A stretch of DNA of 64,000 nucleotides, from assembly GCA_937982115.1 (NCBI GenBank), contig CALJNE010000058.1:1-64000 (forward strand), read 5' to 3'. Position numbers and translations under genes: made by a program. This DNA comes from an uncultured Bacteroidales bacterium. Lineage in GTDB: Bacteria > Bacteroidota > Bacteroidia > Bacteroidales > ML635J-15. Below are positions 39,801 to 48,296 of this stretch, one piece after another. Each line of letters begins with the position of its first letter. The stretch's first letter is position 1. A model generated the notes under the pieces. That model had not been told where the DNA came from and ran no database searches. It saw only the letters and a program-made list of their open reading frames with translations.

Positions 39801-40268
39801 AGCTGTATGGGTAATAACGACGGACTTATAAGAGTTTATCCAAGTGGCGGGACTGAACCATACATATTTATCATAGGCGGCTATGTAATTGACGAAGGAT
39901 TATTAACAGGTTTGTACCAAGGAGAATATTCTATAATAGTTAAAGACTCCAGTAATTGTGAATTTAATTACGGAAAAGTTGAGTTAGTAGATCCGTTTAT
40001 TGAGTGCATAAAAATTCCAAATGCTTTCACACCTAATGGTGATGGAATAAATGATACATGGATAATTGAAGGATTGGAAATTTTCCCCGGACATATTCTT
40101 TACGTGTATAATCGTTGGGGACAATTACTTTACCGTGCCGAAGAAGGAGATGAACCCTGGGATGGCAAATATGAAGGAAAACCTTTACCTGCAGGTTCGT
40201 ACGTATATGTGCTTGATTTACGAAATGGTATGAAAGCTTATAAAGGAGTTGTTACTATTGTTTACTAA
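36843..40268 (+). CDS. secreted adhesin-like protein: IgGFc-binding-like N-terminus, PKD, SprB-like repeats, CHU_C (T9SS type B) C-terminus
   Basis: 'TGTDFWLAFMQNF...LYITSDVASSGTVSMPG'; PKD 'FDFGDGNTATGTNVFHTYQNPG'; C-term 'IPNAFTPNGDGINDTWIIEGLEIFPGHILYVYNRWGQLLYRAEE...LPAGSYVYVLDL'. Confidence 0.88.
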   Translation: MKMKKILVLLVLFLYCLSSLKSQYSTTGTDFWLAFMQNFDDPANTILYITSDVASSGTVSMPGTGWSTNFSVAANGTATVTIPTAQDAAISTNNSVVNKAVRVTSNNAVAVYAANQRTASSDATLILPVHALGDTYRIMSYNSFSSDQPSMFAIVGIQNNTSIEIIPTAAVQGGSGANVPFTITLNQGQVYLVKSTGDLTGTIVRATNTGQCNDFAVFAGNRCAKVPTSCDYCDHLYEQMIPIKAWGKQYVTVPLMTRNGDIYRILASENNTQVSINNGAPINLNAGQFYETMQTGACFISANNPICVAQYSRGTSCDGVTSDPFMIILSPIEQTLNYIVFQAFNTTAINQFYTNIVTQTAYTSQVQLNGSAITGWQTVPSNTQYSYVRKNIPQGSHVLTSPQGVLASVYGFGNVESYGYLAGANIQPLYVSFDIIIDGNPIPYDVFQDTLNCEQSANGIGFSTSYANITNVWFDFGDGNTATGTNVFHTYQNPGVYTVTMHFRRVGSCIDETLSMQVPVSNSLPPFDFINDTIVCNGSPFVINPNVSGVNFLWQNGSTAPTFTANATGTYSLTISDNYGCSASRSAFVKFVNLIVNISAQPLSCSGLNDGGLTAYPVGGDPAYAYYWNTSPPSFAQTITNLGAGNYSVTVTDGNGCTATSSYSLTMPPALIVTVNSTTSPLCFGQSNGSASLSVNGGTAPFSVNWDKPGVSGLNPSNLGRGTYMFTVTDVNGCYGTGNFTITEPAELTYQTSQLNAACFGQPISATVTPFGGTPPYTITWQDGSTSFTNTNIPANTNFGFTITDSHNCSKTGSVYLLSPPELTLSSTYSNIRCKGENNGSISLTVQGGIPPYIALWNTGHTGLNYSNLGPGDYYVTVMDHNSCSLTSHFNIREASQHLKLNVTTRNVTCSGYRDGAILLLASGGVSPYSYSISDGINTFNGQSNNGVPAGEFIASVTDNYGCKVDTTVIISEPAPLTALVGYLDPSCMGNNDGLIRVYPSGGTEPYIFIIGGYVIDEGLLTGLYQGEYSIIVKDSSNCEFNYGKVELVDPFIECIKIPNAFTPNGDGINDTWIIEGLEIFPGHILYVYNRWGQLLYRAEEGDEPWDGKYEGKPLPAGSYVYVLDLRNGMKAYKGVVTIVY
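38625..39960 (+). repeat. about six SprB-like protein repeats encoded in tandem
   Basis: Units such as C-G-NDG...GG.PPY...W...G.Y.VTVTD.NGC (LSCSGLNDGG, PLCFGQSNGS, AACFGQPISA, NIRCKGENNGS, NVTCSGYRDGA, DPSCMGNNDGL). Confidence 0.75.
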
Positions 40269-40415
40269 TATTCAGGGTTTTCCAACAACTTATTTTTCAC
40301 GACTTCGTTTCGTTAATAAAAATAATTCGATAGTAAAAGATTTTTATATCTCAAACATCTAAATTTCTAAATGAATATTTTTAATTTTGTCAAAAAAATG
40401 TATCTATTTAAGTAA

Positions 40416-41198
40416 ATGGAAAATAAATCAAATCTTTTATTAATTGCTGGTCCTTGCGTTGTTGAAAACGAAGACATTACTTTTCAGACAGCTGAGACTT
40501 TAAAAAATATTTGTAAAAATTATAATATAGATTTTGTCTTTAAGGCTTCATACCGTAAAGCAAACAGAAGTAGTTTAAACTCTTTCACAGGATTAGGAGA
40601 CGAGATTGCTCTAAATATTTTAAAGAAAGTAAAAGAAAAGTTTGGCCTTCCGATTTGTACCGATATTCATAGCGATAACGAAGCAGAAGTTGCTGCAGGA
40701 GTTGCTGATATACTTCAAATTCCGGCATTTTTATGCAGACAAACCGAATTACTAATTGCAGCTGGTAAAACAGGAAAAATTATTAACATAAAAAAGGGAC
40801 AATTTTTATCAGCCGAATCAATGAAGTTTGCTGCCGACAAGGTTAAATCAACAGGAAATAACACCATTATACTAACCGAAAGAGGAACATTTTTCGGATA
40901 TCAGGATTTAGTTATTGATTTTCGGAATATTCCTCGAATGAAATCATTTGGATATCCGGTTTTATTAGATGTTACTCACAGTTTACAGCAACCAAACCAG
41001 ACCTCAGGAGTTACGGGAGGGCAGCCAGACATGATAGAGTACATGGCTAAAGCAGGAATTGCATCAGGTGCCGACGGGCTTTTTATAGAAACTCACCCTG
41101 CCCCATTCAGAGCTTTATCCGATGGTGCGAATATGTTAAAATTAGATTTGTTTAAAGATTTAATTGAAAAAGTTTTGAAAATTAAAGAAGCTCTATAA
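40416..41198 (+). CDS. kdsA: 3-deoxy-8-phosphooctulonate synthase
   Basis: 'LIAGPCVVENEDI', 'FKASYRKANRSS', 'DVTHSLQQPNQTSGVTGGQPDMIEYMAKAG'. Confidence 0.96.
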   Translation: MENKSNLLLIAGPCVVENEDITFQTAETLKNICKNYNIDFVFKASYRKANRSSLNSFTGLGDEIALNILKKVKEKFGLPICTDIHSDNEAEVAAGVADILQIPAFLCRQTELLIAAGKTGKIINIKKGQFLSAESMKFAADKVKSTGNNTIILTERGTFFGYQDLVIDFRNIPRMKSFGYPVLLDVTHSLQQPNQTSGVTGGQPDMIEYMAKAGIASGADGLFIETHPAPFRALSDGANMLKLDLFKDLIEKVLKIKEAL

Positions 41199-41204
41199 AA
41201 AAAT

Positions 41205-41675
41205 TTACTTTTTCAACACAAAATGAAAAGGAAGTAAATCCTTTATCGAATTAAACATCAACACTTTATCTTTTGAGGCGAGAATTATTTTAATATCATT
41301 ACTGAACCTAATTTCTGTTTCGGCAATTACCTGTCTGCAGGAACCACAAGGAGTAATTACATCTTCGGAAACATTTCCGAATTTATCCAAAACTGTAACT
41401 GCAATCTCTTTAACAGGAATATCAGGGAAACTTGCATTAGCAAAAAACAAAGCAACTCTTTCTGCACACAAGCCAGAAGGATAAGCTGCATTTTCTTGAT
41501 TATTCCCCTCAATTATTGTCCCATTTTGCAATCTTACTGCTGCACCTACTCTAAAATTGGAGTACGGAGCATAAGCCTTGCTTGCTGAATTAATTGCATG
41601 TTGTATCAATACCTTCTCGTCCTGAGAGACATTTTCCAGCCTCAACTCTTTATATTTTATCATATACTCTTTCAC
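41205..41675 (-). CDS. cdd: cytidine deaminase
   Basis: 'SNFRVGAAV', 'NAAYPSGLCAERVALFFA', 'TPCGSCRQVIAE'. Confidence 0.95.
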   Translation of the reverse strand: MKEYMIKYKELRLENVSQDEKVLIQHAINSASKAYAPYSNFRVGAAVRLQNGTIIEGNNQENAAYPSGLCAERVALFFANASFPDIPVKEIAVTVLDKFGNVSEDVITPCGSCRQVIAETEIRFSNDIKIILASKDKVLMFNSIKDLLPFHFVLKK

Positions 41676-41834
41676 AGTATCAACTTTTTTTGCAAAGATA
41701 CATAAAAACTTAATTACTACTAAACTGAAAATTTCAATAAAATATCATAGGGTACAGGGTAAATAAAATCAACTTTTAAGATTGAAAAATTATAATCAAA
41801 TTTTCCTCTTTATTGAAATGTTTCCTTAAAATTA

Positions 41835-41842
41835 TATCTTTG
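41835..41842 (+). promoter_or_regulatory. -7 box TATCTTTG
   Basis: TAnnTTTG 13 nt before ATG 41855; lies inside the ORF-track CDS, arguing against the TTG start at 41813. Confidence 0.5.
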
Positions 41843-41854
41843 CCAAAAAAAACA

Positions 41855-42793
41855 ATGTTTGAATCTTTACAAGCAATGGATAGTGCAAGCCTTAATTTTA
41901 CAGAAGGAGGCTTGTTTGTATTAAACATTACTATCGGGATTATAATGTTTGGTGTGGCATTAGAAATAAAAGCGTCTCATTTTAAAGAACTTTTCAAAAG
42001 ACCTAAACCAATTATAGTAGGTTTTCTATCTCAATTTGTTGTTTTGCCTTCAATTACTTTTCTATTAATCATTGCTTTCTGGAACAACATAACTGTTGGA
42101 GTTGCAATGGGAATGATACTTGTGGCAGCTTGTCCTGGAGGTAATGTTTCAAATTTTATTTCAACGCTTGCAAAAGGTAACGCAGCTCTTTCGGTTACAC
42201 TCACTGCAATAGCAACAATGATGGCAATATTTTTTACTCCTTTGAATTTTTATTTTTGGGGAAAACTTTACAAAGAATTTGGTCCTTGGAGTAACAACGA
42301 ATTACTTCGTCAGTTGGTGATTGACCCTGTGGAGATGTTTAAAACAGTTGTTATTCTTCTTGGGATTCCAATTGTTTTGGGAATGTTGACTAATCATTTT
42401 TTACCAAAATTTACCGAAAGAATTAAGAAACCAATAAAAATCTTTTCTATTATATTTTTTATGGGAATGGTCGTTATAATGTTTGCAAACAACTACAACT
42501 ATTTTATTAAATATATTTTCTGGATATTTTTAATTGTTTTAATACATAACGGGATGGCATTTTTCTCGGGATGGAGTTTTGCAAAACTTTTCAGACTTAA
42601 TCCTCAAAACTGCAGAACAATTTCAATTGAAACAGGAATACAAAATAGTGGGTTAGGACTGGTTCTTTTGTTTAATCCTAAAATTTTTCCTCAAGATTTA
42701 GCTTTGGGAGGAATGATGATTGTTACTGCCTGGTGGGGTATCTGGCATATAATTTCTGGTCTTTCAATAGCTTCGATATGGAAAAACAAGTAG
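41855..42793 (+). CDS. bile acid:sodium symporter family (BASS) protein
   Basis: 'ILVAACPGGNVSNFISTLAKGNAALSVTLTAIATMMAI', 'TISIETGIQNSGLGLVLLF'. Confidence 0.92.
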   Translation: MFESLQAMDSASLNFTEGGLFVLNITIGIIMFGVALEIKASHFKELFKRPKPIIVGFLSQFVVLPSITFLLIIAFWNNITVGVAMGMILVAACPGGNVSNFISTLAKGNAALSVTLTAIATMMAIFFTPLNFYFWGKLYKEFGPWSNNELLRQLVIDPVEMFKTVVILLGIPIVLGMLTNHFLPKFTERIKKPIKIFSIIFFMGMVVIMFANNYNYFIKYIFWIFLIVLIHNGMAFFSGWSFAKLFRLNPQNCRTISIETGIQNSGLGLVLLFNPKIFPQDLALGGMMIVTAWWGIWHIISGLSIASIWKNK

Positions 42794-44163
42794 ATTTGAA
42801 TAAATACAAACACTTATACAAGTTTTCGTGGATCTGGAAAATTCTTAGCTATTATGTAATCTTTTTGCATAAATTATTTTATAAAACTATTGTTGTCGAA
42901 GGGCTCGAAAACATTCCTAAAGAAGGACCTTTAATTTTTGCTCCAAATCATCAAAATGCTTTGATGGATCCTCTGGCTGTATTGTTTACGTGCAATCGGC
43001 AAATTGTATTTATGGCAAGGGCAGATGTTTTTAAAAATAAGTTTATTGCTTCGATTTTATATTTTTTAAAAATAATCCCTGTTTTTAGAATTAGAGACGG
43101 GAAAGAAAACCTTGCAAACAATGACATTACTTTTAACATTGCTGTTAAGGTTCTCGAAAGCAAACAAAATGTTGGGATTTTTCCCGAAGCCAGACATACA
43201 GACAAACGTAGATTACTCGATTTAAAAAAAGGAATACCAAGATTGGCATTTCTGGCAGAAGAAAAAAACAATTTTAGTTTAGGGATTAAAATTATTCCTG
43301 TTGGCATATATTACAGTAACTATAATAAAATGCGAAGCGTTTTACATGTACGTTACGGAAAATCTATTGAAGTTTCAAATTTTAAGAATGAATATTTTAA
43401 TAACCCCCAAAAAGCATATTTATCTCTTAGAGATAAAATAGAAGAAGAAATAAGGCCATTGATCATTGACATTAGAAGTCTCGAATTATATGATATGTAT
43501 GAAAGCATCAGGACTTTTAATGTTAAAAATTTAATTAGAAAATTCAAATTCGGAAAGCTCAACCAACTAAATAAATTTAAAGCCGATAAAATAACTATTA
43601 ATGCTCTGGAAACCTATGAAAAAGTGTATCCCGAAAAAATGCTGGAAATAAAAAATCTACTCGAAAAATACGAGCTTTTAAAATCTAAGTATAAAATAAG
43701 CAATCAATCCGTTGAGAAACCAAAATTAAGTTTGTTCAGGATGTTACTGAACACCTTAATTATGCTTATTTGTTTGCCATTCTTTATTTATGGACTAATT
43801 AACAATTTGTTTGTATATTTTATTCCTCAATTTTTGGTTAAGAAAATTAAAGATAAGCAATTCCATTCCAGCGTTAAATTTGTTTGGGCTGTTTTTGTAA
43901 TTCCGGTTTTTTATATTCTACAAACTTTAATATTTGGAATTTTCAGCAATAATATATGGCTTACTCTCTCCTATTTTATTTCTTTACCACTATCGGGACT
44001 TCTGTCCAGAGTAATTTTGGAATGGTACAATACTTTTATCCAGGATTGGAGAGTTTTATTACTCCGAAAATTCAATCGCAATGATTATGAAACCATTAAG
44101 AAAATACATAAGAATCTTGAACTTGAACTTGATTTAATTATAAATCATTGGAACAGAAGTTAG
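42778..44163 (+). CDS. PlsC-like lysophospholipid acyltransferase
   Basis: 'LIFAPNHQNALMDPLAVLF' (NHxxxxD), 'VGIFPEARHTDKRRL'; start MEKQVDL overlaps the symporter stop. Confidence 0.88.
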   Translation: MEKQVDLNKYKHLYKFSWIWKILSYYVIFLHKLFYKTIVVEGLENIPKEGPLIFAPNHQNALMDPLAVLFTCNRQIVFMARADVFKNKFIASILYFLKIIPVFRIRDGKENLANNDITFNIAVKVLESKQNVGIFPEARHTDKRRLLDLKKGIPRLAFLAEEKNNFSLGIKIIPVGIYYSNYNKMRSVLHVRYGKSIEVSNFKNEYFNNPQKAYLSLRDKIEEEIRPLIIDIRSLELYDMYESIRTFNVKNLIRKFKFGKLNQLNKFKADKITINALETYEKVYPEKMLEIKNLLEKYELLKSKYKISNQSVEKPKLSLFRMLLNTLIMLICLPFFIYGLINNLFVYFIPQFLVKKIKDKQFHSSVKFVWAVFVIPVFYILQTLIFGIFSNNIWLTLSYFISLPLSGLLSRVILEWYNTFIQDWRVLLLRKFNRNDYETIKKIHKNLELELDLIINHWNRS

Positions 44164-44171
44164 GCAGAGGT

Positions 44172-44759
44172 TTAACCAAAAATTTTAAGTATTGTTTTGA
44201 AGATAATTTTCAAATCAGTAATCATGCTTTTTTCTCTGATATATTTTAAATTAAGTTCCAATTTAGCAGGCATTATCTCGTTGATATAAGTTTGTTCAGG
44301 ATTTTGAGATTTTGCAAGAATATCGTTTTCGTTTCTATATTCTATTGAAGCATAATCTGTAATTCCTGGTCGTACTGACAATACTTTCTTCTGTTCGTCA
44401 TTATACATCTCGACGTATTTTCTGACTTCAGGTCTTGGACCAACAAAACTCATATCTCCAATAAGTACATTAAACAATTGAGGTAATTCATCGAGCTTAT
44501 ATTTTCGCAAAAAATACCCGGGTTTTGTAATTCTGTTATCTCTCGACCCCACTGTTAATAAGCCTTTTTTATCCGAATCGGGATACATTGTCCGAAATTT
44601 AAATATTTTAAAATCTTTATTATTTTTTCCTACTCTCATTTGTCTGTAAAAGATTCCACCTTTTGATTCAATCAAAATAATTATTGAAATAAGTATGAAA
44701 ATCGGCAATAAAATGATTATACCAATAAAAGAAAAAACAACATCAAAAATTCTTTTCAT
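44172..44759 (-). CDS. sugar transferase (bacterial sugar transferase / initiating phosphoglycosyl transferase family)
   Basis: 'GIFYRQMRVGKNNKDFKIFKFRTM', 'FLRKYKLDELPQLFNVLIGDMSFVGPRPEVRKYV'. Confidence 0.93.
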   Translation of the reverse strand: MKRIFDVVFSFIGIIILLPIFILISIIILIESKGGIFYRQMRVGKNNKDFKIFKFRTMYPDSDKKGLLTVGSRDNRITKPGYFLRKYKLDELPQLFNVLIGDMSFVGPRPEVRKYVEMYNDEQKKVLSVRPGITDYASIEYRNENDILAKSQNPEQTYINEIMPAKLELNLKYIREKSMITDLKIIFKTILKIFG

Positions 44760-44797
44760 ACAATAAATTTTTCTGCAAAACTAATCAAAACAAATGA

Positions 44798-47185
44798 TTA
44801 TTTTTTCGAAATTACATTGAACTTTTTAGTTATACTATTTCCTTTATCATCAACAAGTGTCAAAAGATAGTCTCCTTTTTCGAGTTTAAAAGTTTTTTCG
44901 TGAAATTCTTTCGTGGAACCCCGATATTTTTCATTTATATACCAATAGATTTCAGCATCAGAATTTTTATGTACAGCTTTAAAAACAACCGGAATTGTAT
45001 CTCCTTTAAAATCTATAGGCATATAAACTCTGGATAGTTGAACAGGATAAATTAACTCCATAACTGTTTTAGAATCAACTGTTTCCATACAATCCTCTAA
45101 AAGCGGAGGTAAAGGCTCATAATCAGGATTTTTGATTTTGTAATAAGCCTCCATAACGGGAGGCAATACTAAAAAAGATTTAATTTTTATTTGTTCTGCA
45201 GGATGGCAATCTGCATATACTCGATATCTTTCCGTAAAATCTACACTAAAAGACTTATGATAGGGACATTGAGGTGCGTTTTCACAATTTTTTGGAACAT
45301 AAACAGAATCAATATTCGGGCAATTTGAAGATGCTAAGAAGCCTGTAGTTTTACAAACCGGAAGTTTATTCATATCATCATAAGGAAAATCAAACCATTT
45401 ATCATAGGCAGGTAAAACTGAATTTATTTCAAACAAAATCGGAGCTGCAATATTTAAGCCTATTAATTGGCTATTTGACACATTATTTGCATTTCCAACC
45501 CAAACACCAATAACATAATCTGGTCGCACAGCAACAGCCCAAGCATCTCGAAAACCGAAAGATGTTCCTGTTTTCCATGCTATCTTTTGCTTTGAAGAAA
45601 ATCTATACCATTGTTTTTCGTGTCCAGGTCTGTTTAAAGAAGTCATAGCTTCAAAGCTATACCATATTGACCCTGCTGATAGTAAAGAAGTTTCTTTTAA
45701 AATGCCTTCTTTTTTAGATTTATCTTTTAAATAGTTCAGTTTATGATATGCTCCGGTATAATATTTTGCTGAATTTTCGTTAAAATATTTTAAACTGCGT
45801 GCCATGGAACTATAAACGGCACAAATCTCTTCAAGACTGCTTTCGGCACCGCCAAGTATAAGTGAAAGACCGTAAAAGTCAGAACTTTTATTTATTTTAT
45901 CAAAACCAATACTTCGAAGTATAAATAAAAATTTAGAAATCCCGAATTCTTTTAATAAATGAACGAACGGGATATTCAGCGAACGAGCCAATGCAATATC
46001 AGCCGGAACTGCTCCGGAATAATCTCTATCAAAGTTTTCAGGAGAAAAGCCAGCTATTTTTGTTGGAACATCCTTAAGAAATGATTTCGGTAAAATTTGT
46101 CCATCACTTAAAGCAGCAGCATAAAGTATGGGCTTCAACAAACTCCCAGTACTACGATTTGCAACAACCATATCATTTAATCTTTCGGGAATGTCGGAAT
46201 TAAAATTTACATTCCCGACATAAGTAATTACATCTCCGGTCTCCACCTCAACTATCAAACAAGCAATATTATTTATACCCTGCAATGAATACTTTTTTGA
46301 AAAATTATCAATAATTTCATTAACCCGAATTTGCAAATCATAATCAAGGCTTGTTTTTACAAAAACATTTCTTCCTTTATTTTCTTTTTCTGCTCTACAC
46401 ACAAAATGATAGGCATTCAGAGGATAAGGATTCGGATGTGTAGTCAGTGGTTCTTCAAGAGCAAGTCCCAGATCCTGGGATGATATTATCTTTTTTTCGT
46501 ACAATTTTTTTAGAAGTTTATCTCTTTTTGCTTTAAGCTGTTCGCGATTTTTAGCAGTATTAGTAATTGATGGGGAATTTGGTAAAACTGCTAACATTGC
46601 ACTTTCTGCCCAGGTCAACTGGTCGGCAGGACGCCCAAAATATCTCCAGGCTGCAGCTTCAATTCCAACAACATTACCACCAAAGGGAGCGTGCGAAATA
46701 TACATTTTTAATATCTCATCTTTTGAATAATTACACTCCAAACTAATGGCTAAATAAGATTCTATTATTTTTTCAAAGATTGTTCTTGGCTTATTTTTTC
46801 TTGATAATCGTATCACTTGCATTGTAATTGTTGAACCACCGCTAACAACTTTACCTTGACTAATGTTTTGTTTTAATGCTCTAATAGTTGCTATCGGATC
46901 AACCCCAAAATGATAATAAAATCTTTTATCCTCATAAACTAAAAAACACTGCTTAATTTTTTCAGGGACAAACTCTGTTTCAGGAAACCTCCATTGTCCA
47001 TCTGATGATATTTTTACACCAAGTAACTTATCATTTCTATCCAAAACAACTGTGGAGTACGGATCATTAAAAAGAATTGAAGGCAAAGAAAATCGCAACA
47101 TAATATATCCTAACAAATAAATTCCAATTACGATTGCTAAATTTTTCTTGTCTATATGTTTAATTTTTTCAAAAAATCTACTCAT
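44798..47185 (-). CDS. pbpC: penicillin-binding protein 1C
   Basis: GT51 'VYEDKRFYYHFGVDPIATIRALKQNISQGKVVSGGSTITMQVIRL'; transpeptidase 'STGSLLKPILYAAAL', 'WKTGTSFGFRDAWAV'; PBP1C C-terminal domain. Confidence 0.95.
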   Translation of the reverse strand: MSRFFEKIKHIDKKNLAIVIGIYLLGYIMLRFSLPSILFNDPYSTVVLDRNDKLLGVKISSDGQWRFPETEFVPEKIKQCFLVYEDKRFYYHFGVDPIATIRALKQNISQGKVVSGGSTITMQVIRLSRKNKPRTIFEKIIESYLAISLECNYSKDEILKMYISHAPFGGNVVGIEAAAWRYFGRPADQLTWAESAMLAVLPNSPSITNTAKNREQLKAKRDKLLKKLYEKKIISSQDLGLALEEPLTTHPNPYPLNAYHFVCRAEKENKGRNVFVKTSLDYDLQIRVNEIIDNFSKKYSLQGINNIACLIVEVETGDVITYVGNVNFNSDIPERLNDMVVANRSTGSLLKPILYAAALSDGQILPKSFLKDVPTKIAGFSPENFDRDYSGAVPADIALARSLNIPFVHLLKEFGISKFLFILRSIGFDKINKSSDFYGLSLILGGAESSLEEICAVYSSMARSLKYFNENSAKYYTGAYHKLNYLKDKSKKEGILKETSLLSAGSIWYSFEAMTSLNRPGHEKQWYRFSSKQKIAWKTGTSFGFRDAWAVAVRPDYVIGVWVGNANNVSNSQLIGLNIAAPILFEINSVLPAYDKWFDFPYDDMNKLPVCKTTGFLASSNCPNIDSVYVPKNCENAPQCPYHKSFSVDFTERYRVYADCHPAEQIKIKSFLVLPPVMEAYYKIKNPDYEPLPPLLEDCMETVDSKTVMELIYPVQLSRVYMPIDFKGDTIPVVFKAVHKNSDAEIYWYINEKYRGSTKEFHEKTFKLEKGDYLLTLVDDKGNSITKKFNVISKK

Positions 47186-47193
47186 TCATCTAG

Positions 47194-48171
47194 TCAATAA
47201 ACATATTCAAAGTTACACAAAATAAAACGATAGCATAATTTCCACTTTCGATTTGTAGGATTATTATATTTTACCTCAGAATAATTATTCATAAAAGCCT
47301 TATAAAAGTTTTCCATCTGAGTATATTCAGGCCATGTTGACAATTTTTTCATGTATTCTGATAAAGAATATTTTTTACGATTAAAATAAACTCGAAAATA
47401 ATTTGCATACACCGATAAATACTTTGTTGCCACTCCCCTCATCTTTTTTTTGATATTATCAAAAAAGTTAATACTAAAATTATCTAGAGTTTTTAGACTA
47501 AGATACTCATAAGCCCTATCGGGAACTACATTTAAAACATCAAAACTCCTCTTTTTCGCTACCTGATTTAACAATTCCTTATCTAAAGTAGTTATTAGAT
47601 TAAATTTTTGATAAATTAAGTCCTTAAAAGCTCTGGACACGTATTGAGGTCTAAGTTTACCTATGTTTGTTAGTTTGGTTTTACTGACATATTCGGTTGC
47701 AAAAAAAATCAAGTTAGAATCAGGGAGCTTTTTATTTTGAAAATTACTTTTAAAAAAGGCTTTTGTCCCTCTTCTGCCCTTTTGACTATATTTATTTTCA
47801 TGATTATTTACTCCAAGCTCTTTGGTTAATAAATTATTCTCAGCAGGCATTGAAAGTAAAAACTTGTGTCTCCAATCAAAAGCTGTAAGTGTACTTATAT
47901 TAAATTCTTTTGAAGTTTTTATTATGCTTTTTAATCCATATTCATTAACAGAACTAACAAATTGTAAAAATTTTTGTTTTTTATGTATGTAATAAATTGC
48001 TGTTCCAGTGATAGAAATAAAAGTTTTTCTACACGACATACATCTATATCTGTGTGTTGTTTTATATTTTCCAAAACGAATAATGTGACTTGCCCCGCAA
48101 TAAGGACACACTTCCGGTTTTCTGGCAAAAATCATTTGCAACTGCGAATTAGTGTCCTGAAACGAAGTCAT
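47194..48171 (-). CDS. IS1595-like zinc-ribbon transposase-like protein, probably catalytically degenerate
   Basis: CPYCGA...HRYRCMSCRKTF, TAFDWRHKFLLSMP, MRGVATKYLSVYANYF; DDE region reads VNNHENKYSQKGRRG (Asn-Asn where D-E is expected). Aligns ungapped with the 33445 protein over the first ~132 residues. Confidence 0.8.
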   Translation of the reverse strand: MTSFQDTNSQLQMIFARKPEVCPYCGASHIIRFGKYKTTHRYRCMSCRKTFISITGTAIYYIHKKQKFLQFVSSVNEYGLKSIIKTSKEFNISTLTAFDWRHKFLLSMPAENNLLTKELGVNNHENKYSQKGRRGTKAFFKSNFQNKKLPDSNLIFFATEYVSKTKLTNIGKLRPQYVSRAFKDLIYQKFNLITTLDKELLNQVAKKRSFDVLNVVPDRAYEYLSLKTLDNFSINFFDNIKKKMRGVATKYLSVYANYFRVYFNRKKYSLSEYMKKLSTWPEYTQMENFYKAFMNNYSEVKYNNPTNRKWKLCYRFILCNFEYVY

Positions 48172-48198
48172 TTAAAATTTATTAACAGAATTTTAAGG

Positions 48199-48206
48199 CA
48201 AAAATA
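48199..48206 (-). promoter_or_regulatory. -7-like box TATTTTTG upstream of the transposase-like gene
   Basis: Plus-strand CAAAAATA 28 nt before the start; TAnnTTTG match. Confidence 0.4.
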
Positions 48207-48272
48207 ATAAATAGTTAAATAAAAACAACAAAATTTTAATATATTTTGAATTAAGTTATAAAATCTTTTTTC

Positions 48273-48280
48273 TACCTTTG
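48273..48280 (+). promoter_or_regulatory. -7 box TACCTTTG
   Basis: TAnnTTTG 17 nt before ATG 48297. Confidence 0.5.
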
Positions 48281-48296
48281 TCTCAATCTTTTATTT

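Noticed and set aside
38625-39960. Considered as a CRISPR or DNA-level tandem repeat array
   Set aside because: Periodicity is at protein level (SprB-like units) with poorly conserved nucleotides; no repeat-spacer structure.
22378-44759. Polysaccharide biosynthesis island linking DegT aminotransferase, MBOAT and sugar transferase
   Set aside because: The genes are far apart, on mixed strands and separated by housekeeping genes; no glycosyltransferases, Wzx or Wzy seen between them.
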